Below, in pieces: positions 10,271 through 25,899 of a DNA stretch of 64,000 nucleotides. The translations under genes were made by a program, and so were the position numbers. The stretch lies in contig OY992838.1 of assembly GCA_963921425.1 (NCBI GenBank), positions 7,502,001-7,566,000 on the forward strand, written 5' to 3'. The stretch comes from Dryas octopetala (taxonomy: Eukaryota; Streptophyta; Magnoliopsida; Rosales; Rosaceae). The notes under the pieces were generated by a model, which was not told where the DNA came from, did not search any database, and saw nothing but the letters and a program-made list of their open reading frames with translations. How positions within the stretch are numbered: the stretch's first letter is position 1; every line of letters begins with the position of its first letter.

Positions 10271-13200
10271 TTGTAAGTACGTGGCCAAACTATGTAAGTG
10301 GAAGACCTTTTCATTTTATGAATCAAATATTAATGATATGGATTGGAAGAAATTTTAAACCCCACATTGATTAGATGGTAAGAAAAGTAATTAATATTGT
10401 CATTAACTCTCCTTTAATAAGAAGGAAGGACACCACTATACCATGAGGCCATAATGTGATGATGATAATTGTCATCTCAATCCCCTATATTTATGCCTCT
10501 GGCTCTTAAAAAAAAAAAAAATATATATATATATATATATGCACCACAATACCACATAATGGTAGTAGAAGTTCATTTTTATCGCTATGAGCATTAATTT
10601 AGGGAGTTCAATTCTTCAATGCCTCACCCATAGACAACCTAGCCTTCTGGACCTATTTAATTAGCATTTTGAAACTAAAGCTTAACATAACAACCCCAAA
10701 TCTTATAGTGAATATAATTTAGCCCACTTGCAAGTTTCGCCATTATATGGGGATCCAATCTTCGAAGGACAAAGTCAAAGCTAGCTCAATAATTATATAT
10801 TAAAGGAAAAGGAAAATGTTACTTATTCTATTTTTTCCCCTAGCCTACAGGACACATAATGCACATAATGTGCTCACACCATATCAGCACACTAAAGTAA
10901 AACTATATAATATCATTATATCATCACATGCCAGCTTGTCACATAGGTATATATGAAAAAAAAAATAGACAAACAAAGTTCGAGTTGTGCAGCATTTTCT
11001 TTTGATATAAGGTGAAAAAACCTTTTGCTTTGCCCCTACTTCACAGCTCCACAGTACTCATACATACTTTATTAGCAATCTATATTCTTTTTTACTGTAG
11101 TATTAACTATTTGATTAATATACGCTTTCTTTTATCTGATTAATATTCGTTAGAAGTATATTGTATGGACAAATAAAGTTAAAAAAGAAAAACTATTTAA
11201 TTATGATCCAATCTATTAGGTTTACTATTTCAGATCCATTGGAAAGTCTTAAAAATCAAGGGTTATTAGCTAACATTGGAGTTGTCTAGATTCAACCGAC
11301 CTAACATTTGTCAAATATGGATTGAGTGAAGAGGAAGAATATTTTAAAATATAATTAATTAATTGTATATATCTTTAACTTGGTACCTATGTTTAACCGG
11401 GTCTTTAATTGTTGTCGCTTAGTGCCCTTCAAGGATAAGGACCATAAGGTTATGAGCTTATTATATAAAGTTCAACAAGGCCATTATTAAGTCAACAAAT
11501 TAAGGAACCTGCTAAGCCTATCACAAAGGTTTTCTACAATATATAATTTTTGTTGAAACATCCAAGGGGATATGGAAGTATACATTATAGTAAGTGAGTG
11601 ATGTTAATGATAATATATTATTGAAAATATGGCAACTGTGGTGATGGAAGTGACCCCAAAGTATAATTAAGTAAAGCAAGGTTTATTTTATATTGTTGCA
11701 TAGGCACATAGGCAAGCTGTTGAAGATGGTTCAGTATCTGGGTTTTTCTGCTTGGGAGCTAAGAGAAAAGGAAAGCAGCCTTTTTTAAAGTCTGGCTTTT
11801 AACCATGACCCAAACTTCGATCAGCAAGCACTTGTTCTATTTCATCAGCAATGATTTTCATGTGCTTGAAGGTGTATGGCTTTCCTCAGTTTACATCCAA
11901 ATACAATTCACTAATGGTTTAAGCTTTTCGGGTCCAATAATTATCTAATATAATATTAAAGAAGTGATTACTAATAACTCTAAATTCCAAACTTCACATC
12001 CTCATTTATCATTTAATTTGTTGGTTTGTAAAGTATATGCTTCTCTTTGTTTGCATTTGCTTGCATCTCCACGTATAAAATGAAATTTCGGGTAAGAGAA
12101 TATGTTAGTTTGACATATATTATTGATCTATTCATATATGTGGACCGGCACATTTCTTAACATCTTAAATTTTTAAATTCAATGATCGTTTAACACAAAA
12201 TAGGGCAGGGTCTAGTGCAAACTATCGTAGAAGTGTGGTTATGATCATCTTTGTTTATCAACCATACTGATTGAACAATTTTGTTGTACTTTCTTTCCTG
12301 CAATTAGTTCTTAAATGTGAATAAAATTCTCATCTATATCTGTTTTGTTGGGCTGTGATTCTTACATATGTCATACAGTTCATGCTTTGGCTGAGTGAGG
12401 CAAGCCACTAAACCAGAGATAATATCTCTTTCTTGCCTAATATATATTTTGAAACATTTTTTATTGGTCAGAATGTTCTTTGAAAGGGATCCAAAAATAT
12501 AGTGACAGATAGCTAGTGCAGTCTTGCTTAAGCCAAGTATTGACTCTATTTTTTGTGTGTGTGTGTTTATGTCAATAGCTATGACTTAGTTATCACTTTG
12601 CCCTTTGGCACACTCTAGGGTCAGATGGCTCCTAATGATGTCAACACTAAGAATTGCTGCAAGCAAAGAAAAGAAAGCTTTCTACAATTTGATACTTCAT
12701 TAGCTTGGATATTTAATTTGGTAATTATATTGAATACAATTAATGTGGCATTAACCATTATCACCATAACAATGAGTTGTCTTTATAGTTCATGTGGCCT
12801 GTGGAGTGTGGAGTCCATAGGATGTCTTTCTTACAATACAAGAAAATTAATAAATACTCTCAATTAGTCAAATAATTAAATGGTGGTTGGGAAGGTTCTA
12901 AGAGGTTGGTTGAGGTCCTTGAGGAGGAAAACTTAAATATCTTTGTGATTGGTACGGATCAGTTGGGTTACAAGGGCAAGTGTAACCCAGAAATGATATT
13001 AGAGCAAGTGTATGGCAGAAATGGATTGGATTCATGTATCAGAAAGAGTCGATTGAACATCTTTTGTTGTGGCACTTATTTTTTGTGCTTAATTTAAGTT
13101 AAAACTGCAGTTCTTAGGTTCTGAATACAATTTTTGGCTTTTTTTTTTTTAAATATGGGCTCACTCCAAAGAAAGAAACTGAGTAAAAGTTCTTTTTCCC

Positions 13201-14092
13201 CTTAACCAAACTGTATTATGAGACTGCTCAATTTAAACACCAGAATGGGTGAGTTGGTGACCATATTATCTATTTATGTTTTTATCTAATTAAATAACAA
13301 GTTTTTCCGGACTTAAATAATTAATAAGTTATATTAAGGGAGTCAGCCCACCTTCAATGCTTCAAATTTTAAGGACAGGGAAATCATTGAATGCAATTAC
13401 CAACCATATGGCAATCAATGCACACCTGCTGACAAGTGATATCCAAAGATAAACAAAGCCAACTACTCTGTAACCAAAGCAAATTAAATATCCATAGGTC
13501 ATTAGGTCGAAAGCCAGTATTTGAAAACTAGTGTATACTTTTACATTATTAAAATATTCTCTTATATAGTTAAGATAAAACTATCAATATTTAAAAGATT
13601 AGGTAAAAAAAAAAAAAAAAACTTCATTTCCACTAGAATTATGAATTTGAATTAACTTCCCATTTTTTGTCAAAAGTTATTAGATATTAGAATAACCTCA
13701 AAATTGTCATAAACCACCAATAATGGAATGGCTTTGCTCAATGAGTAGTAAATTTTCCATTTTGTTAATAGGGCTGTCCGGCTGTGTGACTGTGTCCATT
13801 ATTTCTTAGAAATTCTTGTTTATTACATCATAATATCATGTAGATGATTCTTGTTCATAGAAAATGTACCTGCATTATCTTATGCACGCAAGCATTATCT
13901 TGTAGACATGTTCAAAGTCCAAAGTCGAAAGTACTATAGAAACAAATAATTCCAAATCATTCGACTGAAATTAATTCACCTAAGATATATATTTTAAATT
14001 GTAGAAAAAAAAATATAAAAAAAATGATAATGCTTTTGTATCACTAATTGATCCCAAAAAAAAAAAAAATGCCAAAATGATTAAAATTAAAT
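10271..14092. other. Gene-poor spacer
   Basis: AT-rich, with an (AT)n run near 10517-10540 and poly-A runs. Frames at 12625-12867 and 12906-13097 have no recognisable domain or splice context. I see no gene. Confidence 0.5.
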
Positions 14093-14352
14093 TATAATCT
14101 CCAATACTTGATTATGTCAACTCACCAATACCTGTCCCCTCCCCTCTACTTCATTTAAATTCATTTAAATATACATGAAACTTCAAGAGGAGTTTTCTCT
14201 AACATTGAGATGGTTGTTTCTGAAAGTGGTTAAGCTGCTTCTACAAATATATTCAACAATAATTTTAAACAAATAATGTATTATGTTAAAGCTTATATGA
14301 GGTTTAAAATGGTCTTAATTTTAAATATATGAAACATTGTTAAATTATTTAG
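14093..14352 (+). repeat. 260-bp direct repeat, copy A
   Basis: Nearly identical to 15037-15298, with about 690 bp between the copies. The copies share CCTGTCCCCTCCCCTCTACT and GAGATGGTTGTTTCTGAAAG. The ends do not show LTR-type TG...CA. Confidence 0.85.
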
Positions 14353-15036
14353 AAAATTATGATTAAATATCAAATCCCAATAATTTTTTGGTATAGCATG
14401 AATACCATATAATATTTCAATTGAACTACTAAATTTAAATGTAGTTTTTTAGATTATGTCACAAATATGTTGGCCCATTTGATTTGAGCCTTTTCCATTT
14501 AACATTTTTATCCTTTGGCCCACATATGATGAGTGTTAGTTAAAATTTATAAGGTTTTGACAAAATTACAAAATTACCCTTAAGACGTTTATATTATCTT
14601 GAAAATTTGCTAATATAGTCTCAACTTCACATTTAGTTGTGACTGTACGACACTCAAAACTTTAAATTTAGTTGTGACTGAACGACAGTCACATTTAAGT
14701 TGTGACTTCATTGAATTTTTTTTAGAAAAATTATACTACAATATAATATAAATAGAGGTCAAAACAATATTTTTACTCAAAATAATATATAATATAGTGT
14801 TGTGAGTTGTCTCTTTCAATTTATCAAGACAGTCACAGTTAAGTTGTGATTGGATTGATTTTTTTTTTAATACAAAATAGTATAAATTAATGTAATATTT
14901 GTGATGTATTATTATTTTTATTTTTATTGTAGTGACATGTGATGTAATATTTGTAAATTCTAATTCCTTTTACTTTATTAATTTGTTTGACTGCTCAACT
15001 AGTACTTAATCTAAAATGCTATTTAATTTTGATACT

Positions 15037-15298
15037 TATAATCTCCAAAACTTGATTTTGTCAACTCACCAATACCTGTCCCCTCCCCTCTACTTCCAAT
15101 TCATTTAAATATACATGAAATTTCAAGAGGAGTTTTCTCTAACATTGAGATGGTTGTTTCTGAAAGTGGTTAAGCTGCTTCTACAATATTCAACAATAAT
15201 TTTAAACAAATAATGTATTATGTTAAAGGCTTAAAGCTTATATGAGGTTTAAAATGGTCTTAATTTTAAATATATGAAACATTGTTAAATTATTTAGT
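15037..15298 (+). repeat. 260-bp direct repeat, copy B
   Basis: Partner of 14093-14352. It differs by small indels, for example an extra AAGGCTT near 15230. Probably a local tandem duplication of about 945 bp, or ends of an unrecognised element. Confidence 0.85.
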
Positions 15299-16702
15299 GA
15301 ACATAAATTCGTAAATAAATTTAATTAGTATAAATCAACTAATTATTAATCTAATAGTATTTCTCTCACTAATGTTGAGAGAAGTTCTAAATCCAATTCT
15401 CCTCTTTCATATAAAAAATAATAATAATTTGATGAGTATAACAACGTTCATATTTTAATTATCTGGTCTTTTTTTATGTTGTCTTTGATCAAAAATAGTG
15501 CTTTTCTTTTGAAATGAAAAAACATAGAATAGTGTTTTATTGAAGGCATTGGGTTATTCCTCCACATGTTGGAGCTGCAATAATAGGAAGTTGGGGCCCA
15601 AATTGTTGATAGATTTTCGCATTAGCACATGGATGACTGCAAGTATGGGTGACCAAATGGAGCAGACAGCTCGAGCTTTCATTGGCTTTCTGTAGCACCA
15701 AATGCAATTTATTGAATCATGTTACTTTTGTTTGTTGTCATTGAGAGTTTGAAACCACAACTAGCATAGAAGTTGAGTCATTTAATTATTTTTCTAATAT
15801 ATATATTAAATAATATATTTTAAGATTCATTGACTTTAGCCTTTAGGTACCAAATTTCAATATTTTTCATTTTAACTACTAAAATATTTATGTCATTTCA
15901 TTTTAAATACTAAATTTGAATTTATGTATCAACTTAAAATGGTTCTACCAAGCACTTAGTACTGTTCACCAAGCGCTCAGGAGAATTTTTTATTTTTTTT
16001 ACAAACTTAACTATGACTATTCAACAGTCATAACTTTTTTACTAATTTGGTGTTTTTTCAGCATTTGCAAAGCTTAAACTTTAATGTTTAGTCTTTAGAC
16101 TGTAGAATTTCGTCTCCCAAATTTAAATCAAAAGTATTAAACTCTTATAAAATTTGAATTTTTATGAATTTGATACAGTTACAACTGTGATTGTTAAACA
16201 ATCACTGCTATATTACAAACCGAAAAAAAAAAACCAACGGAAAATCATTGAGAGCTTGGCACTTTTGATATTTGAAAATCACCGAAAATCACTACCTATA
16301 TAATCTTGCTGCTTTGCTGAAAAATTATTAATATTTGATAATTAATCAAATCATAATTTTCTATAAATTTTAAAGTCAAAACGCTTAACTTACTCTTAAA
16401 TCCTAAACCGACGTCGTTTAAGGGCTTCTTAAGCTCCATCTAGATGGGGCTTCCACACCCCAATCTGAATAGGCAGCCCTTAACTCTTGGATAGAGAATT
16501 CGGCCCAAATACTAGTTGGGCTAAAATCGTTGGACCATAACCCCTTGTGATTGTGAACATGTTGTGGGCCAAAAAGAAATGCAATTGTATAACAGGAAGT
16601 GCACATACAAAACTAGCATCCAATATGTACGAACTCTGAAACCAAACAGAATCCAAAGGCTATGTCATAATGTTGAGCAGTGGAATGCTGCAAAAATCTC
16701 TT
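15299..16702. other. Spacer downstream of the membrane-protein gene
   Basis: AT-rich and without a supported gene. The right end probably includes the 3' UTR of the minus-strand gene that ends at 16703. Confidence 0.5.
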
Positions 16703-19700
16703 CTACGAATCCTTTTCCCCTTCAGTACCTTGAGCTGATCCAGCCTCTTTTGAATAAACCCGGTGGCGGCGTTCTCTCCCATATATCACCCAGAAGAGGA
16801 GTGAGAGCATGACTGAAGTAGAGACCAGCACCAACCCAATGTAGATCCACCTACTGTATGTTCTTAGACCAGGACAGTGATCCCTATAAATGTCATTAAA
16901 AGTTTCCCGAACAAATGTGCAGTCTTGTAGTTGAACCAGTAGAGGGGCATAATTGTACAAGGCATTGCTCAGACTCACTCCTGTACTCATCTGGCTATAG
17001 AAAGTTGGGGTCAAACGCCCTGTTGTGGTGCAAATCCCACTTGGTGAAACCAGGCAGACATAGTTGCTCCAAACCTACAAACATTTGAGTAAAAGTATTG
17101 AGCTTTCTATATGGATCTAGCACTAGAGAAAACCATCTAAATTCTTTGCACAATTGGTCTATAAATGTAATGCAATTCAGCTAAGATTTGGCAGGCTATC
17201 CTAAATGCATCTAAAACTTGATCCATCAAGTATTTATGTACTAATGTTGCAGGGTCCAGTTTATTTTTACCTCAGTTGCATTGTTCAAGTTCACTTCGCC
17301 AGCAGTGCAAGCTCGATCAGTAAAGTCAGGATAAAACGGGTTGCAGAGGATTGGCACCAATGGACCGGATTGATTGAAGTACATTGGCACAAAGTTGGGG
17401 GCAAAATTTATGTTAGAGACGTTGGTGATGACCTCGTTTATCAAATTGACTAGTTGGGAAGTGACTTCTTTGCTTCGCAACAAGGTTTCTTGGGCAGTTG
17501 CACTGTCCACACAGGGCAGTATATCATCTAATGCTGTATGAGCAGTGGGGTATTGAACCCATTCATCCATTGCAACACAAGTGTCAGCAGCCACACTAGT
17601 ATGTCAAAGGGAAGAAACAGTTAGCTTTCCAGCCATAAGATTAGCAGTAAGGAAACAACAAACTTAGGAAGGGACTGAACAAGAGGCTCTAAGAAATTGG
17701 TAATAGATCATTTATCAATGTTCTCAAAGGACACTCCAATTGAAACTGGGTTTAGAGCATTGCAGATCCATCCACAGTAACCGGTTTAAAAGAAATCAAA
17801 GTATCAAACCATAATTACTGTCAAGACCTTAATGTTAAAGCCAGAAGAATAGTCCGGTCATGGAAGAAGATTTTGTGAAACCATGAACCAAGCATCTCTC
17901 TTTTTGGAAATAAAACCAATAATAAAAAAATCAATCTAAAGACTAAGGTTAGTAAGACAAACTTGTCGAGGTAAAAATTTATGTATGTACATAAATGCGC
18001 ATTTAAATTAGTCAGTCATGCAAATATATTGAAGGGGAAAAGAATTTCGGACTGGATAATTACATCACAAGACTTACTTATGAATAAGAAGGAATGTGCC
18101 ACACAATATAAATGTTCCAGCAACAAGTATCCATCCTGTGATTACCAGGCTGCAACAATTAATATACAATTGTTCCATCAGAGAAATTCACAAATTTAAT
18201 GCAAATATACTCAACTAAACGAAACCAAGGAAATGACAGAAAAGGAAAATGAGATATTGCATCTACTTCTCACTCACATGTACACAAGCAACTGCATGCC
18301 GAAAATTGAAAATACTGGAGCAAAAAGTCACAATAGAGAAATGAATAAGTTCCACTATATAAGAGGTTTCAGAACCAGAATATAGCATCTTAATAAAGAT
18401 TGAGATCAAAGCAACTTACAGAATCCCAGAAATGTCAAGAGAAGCATAATGGCAGCAATTATGATAAGTGCCAGTCTCCTGCATGTACATTAAGATAATC
18501 CATTTATGATCAGATTAAATCTCAAAAGGACAGGAACAAGTGAAAAATAAACGTGAAAAGGCCTATGATTTTTATTTTACATAGAATCTAAGAGATCTCG
18601 TATGTCAGCTGAATTCTCCCTTGTTCGCTCAGCAAGGGTACTAGCAGAAGAATTAAGCTTTCCTCCAATCTGATCGATATCAGTTTGAATGTTCGAAGGT
18701 AAATAAACTTGATCCACTCCAAGCTGCTTAGCCGCAGCAAGGTAATCTGATGCATTCCTTAATTGTCCAACCGTAATATCTGCCTGATGTACAACATACT
18801 CTAAGGTATTTGTTGTACTCTGGTGAAACTTCTTTTGACCAGTGTATAACACAACACATCCAATGCTGTAACCACCAAATAGCACATCAGTTTTTTAAAA
18901 AATACAGCTAAACAAAAAACCAACAATATGTACATATATGGAGAGAGAGAGAGAGAGAGGTACATTGATGCAATGGTGAAGAGTATGAGGAATATAAGAG
19001 AAAGAGCATAAGCTGTTCGAGAATAGCCATAAGTCTGCCTCTCACAGCAAAAGTGACAGAGACAGATGACCAGCAAGCACAAACCAAAACCCAGGAACCA
19101 GGTTGCAGCAATGGTAAACAGGGGTACTGCAGTAAAACCCACAGACTGCATTCGCACAAACAGTATATGAAAAAAAATTCAAGAGTTCAGACTAAACACA
19201 AATGAAATGTTATTAAGGGATCAAAAATAACATACATGTCACCTAAAGGACTGAAAACCATACCTTGTCGAAATGAAACACAAACCCAATAGAATGACTG
19301 ATCCTCAATCACAAAACTAATAATAAACATATCTATGATGAGAATGAGACCAAGACCTCAAAGTCAAACACGAACAGATTGTACTAAGGATTGTGCATTT
19401 CATTTGTATGGCTACACCCACATCGAGGTAAGAGAAATTCACTCTCCATGATAATGGGATTATGGTTAAAGTATGAAATGAATGATGTGTGAGATACTTG
19501 TGTCTCATTAAAACTCTTTTTTCTTGTATACCTTGCATAGTTGCATGTACTTCTTTAAGAACAGTAAAAAAAATTATATGATGATGTGTATTTGCAATAT
19601 GGTAGTGAAACAAACACTGTTGGCACATCTTAGAAAAGGGTATGGTTACTACAAGAAAATGACAATCTTAAGGTTACGTATGTCAACAAGTCAATAACAA

Positions 19701-20432
19701 GTCATTAAGTGCTGAAAATATTCTAATAATTTCACAACAAAATGGCACAATTAGCATTTAGTATTTTTTTTATATACTTAAATATTATTAAAAAAAAATC
19801 TTCAAAAAGTGTGATGAACTTACAGCCCAGTAATGGTGCTCGCTGATATTCCAGCCTCCTGTGTACCTCTTGAATCCATCAAGAGGATCTTTCCGGCGTG
19901 TTCTCTCTGCAGCTAACACCATCGATGAGCTCTCAATCGGTGCACCAATGGGTCCCTCCACAAGGGACCTCCCAGTCCCCCGTGAAAACCCCACTTCAAA
20001 CTTCTCCCCAAAATGAAAATCCCAATCCCAATCCCACCCTGCAAAAAAAATAGAAAGAAAATCAGTAGAAAAAAGATAATAAAGAAAATATAAGCTTAAA
20101 GGAAAAAACCCAAAATCGGTATGTGGGTCATTATAATTTTCCATTAAAAATGAACACACTCCATTACTCAAATCAGTGAACAATGTACTATCCAAGAATT
20201 ACTTAGTTTCAATTCTTTCTTGGTTCTTTCTTGAAGGGAAGACCCAAACAAGGAATAACGTCAAGAAAAAGAAGAAACCCAGCTGAGGAAATGCGTGGGA
20301 AAAGCCAAGTAGCATAGTACCTGAATGAGAATCGCCATGGGAGAAGAAAAGGAAGGTCGGCCAAGAAAGGAAGATGAGGAAAATCACCAGAAGAAGAAGA
20401 GTAGAGGGCGGTGGAGAGGCGTAACGTGACAT
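16703..20432 (-). CDS. Polytopic plasma-membrane-type protein (At2g12400-like), 9 exons, 552 aa
   Basis: Exons, 5' to 3' on the minus strand: 20432-20321, 20038-19824, 19145-18964, 18865-18581, 18478-18420, 18314-18278, 18149-18078, 17595-17271, 17074-16703. All introns are GT-AG and the phases join without a stop (1659 nt). Hydrophobic segments lie near residues 10-31 (N-terminal anchor or signal), 113-139, 153-180, 267-297, 298-319 and 505-528, with a short basic tail. Two large loops follow the third and fifth segments. The second has several Cys and N-glycosylation sequons (NVSN, NATE, NWTL or similar) and contains ADTCVAMDEWVQYPTAHTAL. This matches a plant family labelled transmembrane or plasma-membrane-fusion protein, with a topology recalling tweety/prominin proteins. 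Its function is unknown. The 37-nt and 59-nt exons would be missed by simple reading-frame scans. Confidence 0.85.
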
Positions 20433-22358
20433 CGTTAGAGAGAGAAAGAGACTGAGACAGAGAGGTGGGTTTGGGTTTGAGTGGGAAGAGGATTGAATAG
20501 TAACGGTCTTGGAATGGGAATGGAGGGAGAGGAACGTTTTTGATATTTCCAGCCCCAAATTATTATCCGTAATTCGGTAATTCCACGGTCACTTTTGGTT
20601 TTTCGCGCCGGTGATTGTTTTGACGAAAATAACCTCATCGTTAAATTAAATCCCACCGAATGCGAAGGCCACATTCGGCAATCAGGAAAAGTTGTCCAAG
20701 AAGGTGTAGTAATTCAACAAAGCAATTGTCTGGGTCCCAAAAACCGCGTCAGCCTTTTAAGGGCTCGCTCCTCGAGGAATTACCAATTTTTTAAAAAAGA
20801 AAAAGAACTTTCGGAACTTAAGTCCACGTAGGACCGCAATCTCAGGCAGTTTTCGCGGCTTTTCCATTTTCCCGCCTTCGATGTTTGGGCCTTAAATCTT
20901 CACCAGGCTCTGGTGATTATGTCATTTTCGAGTTGAGCCGTACGCGGCCTTAAATGCATGGGACTGACAGTTGTATAAACTTCAATTTGGGCTAAAGTCC
21001 ACTTCATGTCTCAATCATTGGAGCTGAAGACAACAATTTAGTAATTTACGCTCCAACCAAATTGAGTATTAAGGTGTTTAGCTTCAACTTAATTAAAGTC
21101 TTTCAGGTTTATCCAATATAAATGAGGCTAGATCGAATGTTTTGCTTCAAAGTGGAACTTATTTGGTTTGACGTATCTATATTAGTTGGGGTGGGATTTT
21201 TGAACCACCAATCGACAAATCGATTGTTCCGATCGACTTTAGTTTGTCGGTTTTTGTTGTGTTCAATGAAGATCAGTTTCAATTGGCCAACTGAACTATT
21301 CCGAAAAGATCAGTGTCGAAAGTGATGTGCATGCCACCCCCTCAAACCACCAAAATACCCAAATCGACCAAACTGCACCGCCTGTCAACGCCAACCAACA
21401 TTGAGAAGTCGATGACCGACTGTCTTCGGCTCGACAACGGTTCTGTTTTGTGGCCTCCAACCTCTGTTGATTCGGTGTCAGTTCTTATGGATCGATTCGG
21501 TTACCAACCGTATACCACCCATAATCTATAGGATTTATGGAATCCTTATACAAGGGTAATAGTCCAATAGAGGTAATAAGCCTTTGAACAATAGCCTTCT
21601 AAAATGAATACTTGTTACCTAAAGTATTAGGAAAAGAATGAGAACGGACGTTGAACTCTCAAGTAGTTATAAGGGTAAAGTGCTTTATCACGAGTCACAA
21701 CAACTATAGCACGTCACAATTTTTCTAAGAATTGTATTGATAATTAGCAATTTTTAATGTCATTAAGGACTTTTCTACAATATTGACTTTTGTTTTTTTG
21801 GTCACATACAATACCGACTCTTATTATCACTAATACATATTTGAAGAATGTTATCTACTTTATTTTTTTTACCTTCTTCACTGACCTTTTTATTTATTAT
21901 TATCATTCAACAGTGTAGTCTCATTATCAAAATCGTTCATTTATTAAAACTTTAAAGATCATCTTTGCAAAAAATCAATTAAATTGAAAATTGTTTAATC
22001 ATGTAACCATCATCAAATAAACAGATGATGAATATAATTATTGCCAAAACCGTATGTTTATTGGATCAGTTACATAACCAAATAAATTTCGATTTAGTTT
22101 ATTTTTTGCAGAGTTGATCTTTAAAGGGTTATCTAAAAAATGAACAAATCTAATTTTGAAAATACATTATGAAAAGAGAATAATAAAGGATAAATGTTGG
22201 AGAAGATGGTAGATAACATTTCTCTAAATATTTTCTTTTCATCTGGATTCTTACTTATATTTTGATTCTCTACACACTCAATAATAAATTTACCATTATA
22301 TTATTATTTACGAAGATTGTTATTTGGATTATTTTAACTGATCGCTTATTAACAATCT
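20433..22358. other. Promoter region and spacer between divergent genes
   Basis: Holds the 5' region of the minus-strand membrane-protein gene, with a CT-rich leader near 20430-20460. The remainder is AT-rich. A possible degenerate MITE lies near 21180-21535 with GGGTGG-type ends, not well enough bounded to call. Confidence 0.45.
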
Positions 22359-22367
22359 CTATAGTTG

Positions 22368-22585
22368 AAAAAATTATTGTATGTGATCGTAACATCATGT
22401 GACATAATTACGTAGTGTTACTAATCCATCCAAATTATAACACGGTGGATGATTTTAAGGTTTTTTTTTTAAATAGATTTTAGGGTTTTAGAAATTAATT
22501 ATTATACACATGTTATAATTTAAGTGAATTGGTAATACCATGTTATTATGCCACGTGGTGTTACAGTCATACACAATAATTTCTC
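22368..22585. mobile_element. Mutator-type MITE, 218 bp
   Basis: The ends are inverted repeats of about 60 bp: AAATTATTGTATGTGATCG against the complement of the right end, AAATTATTGTGTATGACTG, followed by AACACCACGTGGCATAAT-like words. The flanking 9-mers CTATAGTTG (22359-22367) and TTATAATTG (22586-22594) agree at seven of nine bases. No coding content. Confidence 0.6.
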
Positions 22586-22754
22586 TTATAATTGATGTGC
22601 TACTTATTTGTGTGGGACTCACTCAAGTGAGTCACATCTCTATTAGAAAGATGATTGGTTAAGATAGTTTAAATAATTTTATTAATTATTCGTACGTAAA
22701 AGTGTGGACAAAATAGACGGGCCCTCGATAAAATATAGGCTAACAACTTGGGTG

Positions 22755-22799
22755 AGCCCAAAGCAGCCCATCATTCTATCCTAAAAAACAAGAGGCCCA
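22755..22799 (+). promoter_or_regulatory. Three site II (TGGGCY) motifs upstream of S11
   Basis: AGCCCA at 22755-22760 and 22765-22770, and GGCCCA at 22794-22799. TGGGCC/T elements are typical of plant ribosomal-protein promoters and bind TCP factors. They lie about 200-250 bp upstream of the S11 ATG. Confidence 0.6.
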
Positions 22800-22930
22800 A
22801 GATTTGTTCAACCTTTTTGCGGAGCTCACTTACTGACATAAGGTCATTTTAGTCATTACACATTTAGGGTTCCAAATATATTCGCCTCAACTTTCAAGCC
22901 CTGCCCTCTCCCTTTCCGCTGCTTATTAGA

Positions 22931-22939
22931 TTAGGGTTT
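22931..22939 (+). promoter_or_regulatory. Telo box (TTAGGGTTT)
   Basis: Complement of AAACCCTAA, placed about 65 bp upstream of the S11 ATG. Telo box plus site II is the standard pairing in plant ribosomal-protein promoters. Confidence 0.7.
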
Positions 22940-23000
22940 TTGCTCTTCAGCCTCCATTTACGGCGTCGTCAGCTTCGACAAGTCTCCACAAAGCTTGAAA

Positions 23001-24568
<1,568 letters not shown>

Positions 24569-25436
24569 GCTTATTAGTGTTTCAGGCGTTCTGTTAGTGT
24601 TACTTTTGTGCAATCAGTACACTAGGATTGAGCTACTATTTAAAGATGAAACTGTTTTTTGCCATTTTATTTTCCTCCTTTACTATTTAATCAATGTATG
24701 ATGAACTTAAAGTTTTTTGTTTTCATGAATCATGATCTTGAATTTTGCTATGCAGATTAATTACTATTTTCTATTTGTAATGTTGCCATTGTGTATTTGT
24801 GTGGGTGTGCATCGGCAAATGAACTGCCTTTCTACTGCAGTTTGTACCAACTAGGCTCACGATGTGCTATCATGTTCCCATTTTGGAATGTCTCATTTCT
24901 TTTTTGAGTTGTAGTATTCTATCAGACGCATGGCACTTTTGATGATTCTGGTTGGCATAATGTTGAATTTGAAGGGGCCATGTATATCAAAGAAACCCCA
25001 GCTTGTTTCCTATAGTATTGGCTTATTACCTCCCTTGTAATTGTGACCTACCAAAAATTATTGTTTGTGAGCCGAATGATGGTTCCTACATGCATAGTGT
25101 GAGATGAAGTTTACATATAAATGGTTAACACAAAAATTCTAAGTGAGCTATGAGCCCTACGTATATTTTGTACAAATTTGAATTTGTGTCTATGGAAGCT
25201 GTAAGGGTGGGCTAAATAAAAATAGGCGGCGTGCATTTTCGTTGTGATAATTTAAGGTATATGTACTCTGTTCCTTGCTTTGAAGCCCACCAGGGCCACC
25301 GCTACCAACCTTGCAGTGATTGATAATGTGCCGTTTTCCTTGTAACCATTTCTTGCCCTATGCTCGATTGTGTGTGTTTGTATGATTGTTTTTGGGTTCT
25401 TTCTTGTATATTGTGGCTCAGTCATTTATTCACCCA

Positions 25437-25730
25437 AAGAAAAGTTCATTGCCGCATTTGACCAGAGGGACCAAAGCTTTTGCCCATTTCAAATTTACTA
25501 GCTGTGTTGGGTAATCAAACTCTGTGAACATGTCTGGCATTTTCTGGCTCCAGAAAAATTTATCCTTCGATACTTTGATATGTCTATCTGAGTTGAGGGA
25601 CCAAAAAGAAATTGTTAAGCCAGTATGTAAAGCTTTTTAAACGAGTTAATTCTCAGCTGTGTGTGTATAGAATTGTGAAACAAAACTGTTGACATATGCC
25701 AGCTTTCCTAGGCCGTATACAAATTCATAC
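25437..25730 (+). repeat. Array module A, copy 1
   Basis: Resembles 29040-29330 and 51165-51500. Shared words include GAGGGACCAAA, TTGGGTAATCAAA and ATGCCAGCTTTCCTAG (the last two copies vary). It marks an ancestral flotillin 3' flank that lies upstream of intact copy 1, implying another unit once stood to its left. Confidence 0.7.
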
Positions 25731-25899
25731 CACTACTCAAGTAGAGTGTACGCACAAAGCTGTTGATTAACCACTACTCAAGTACAAGTGTACAACCAAA
25801 TATTGATGGTTTTGTGCACTGTCCATTGTCTTTTGTTTTTTGGTCGAAGCACTGTCCATTGTCTAGTTTTGATATCACGAACTGGCAAATCAAACGCAA

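Noticed and set aside
12625..13097. Two isolated short frames (80 and 63 codons)
   Set aside because: No recognisable domain, splice context or promoter; length is not unusual by chance.
14093..15298. Small LTR retrotransposon (TRIM) flanked by the 260-bp repeats
   Set aside because: No TG...CA termini, primer-binding site, polypurine tract or 5-bp duplication.
19620..19760. CTACAAGAAAATGAC word resembling a CACTA transposon end in an intron
   Set aside because: Only one end is present, without the opposing repeat or a 3-bp duplication.
21180..21535. Possible MITE with GGGTGG-type ends
   Set aside because: The end similarity is weak and no matching target duplication could be read.
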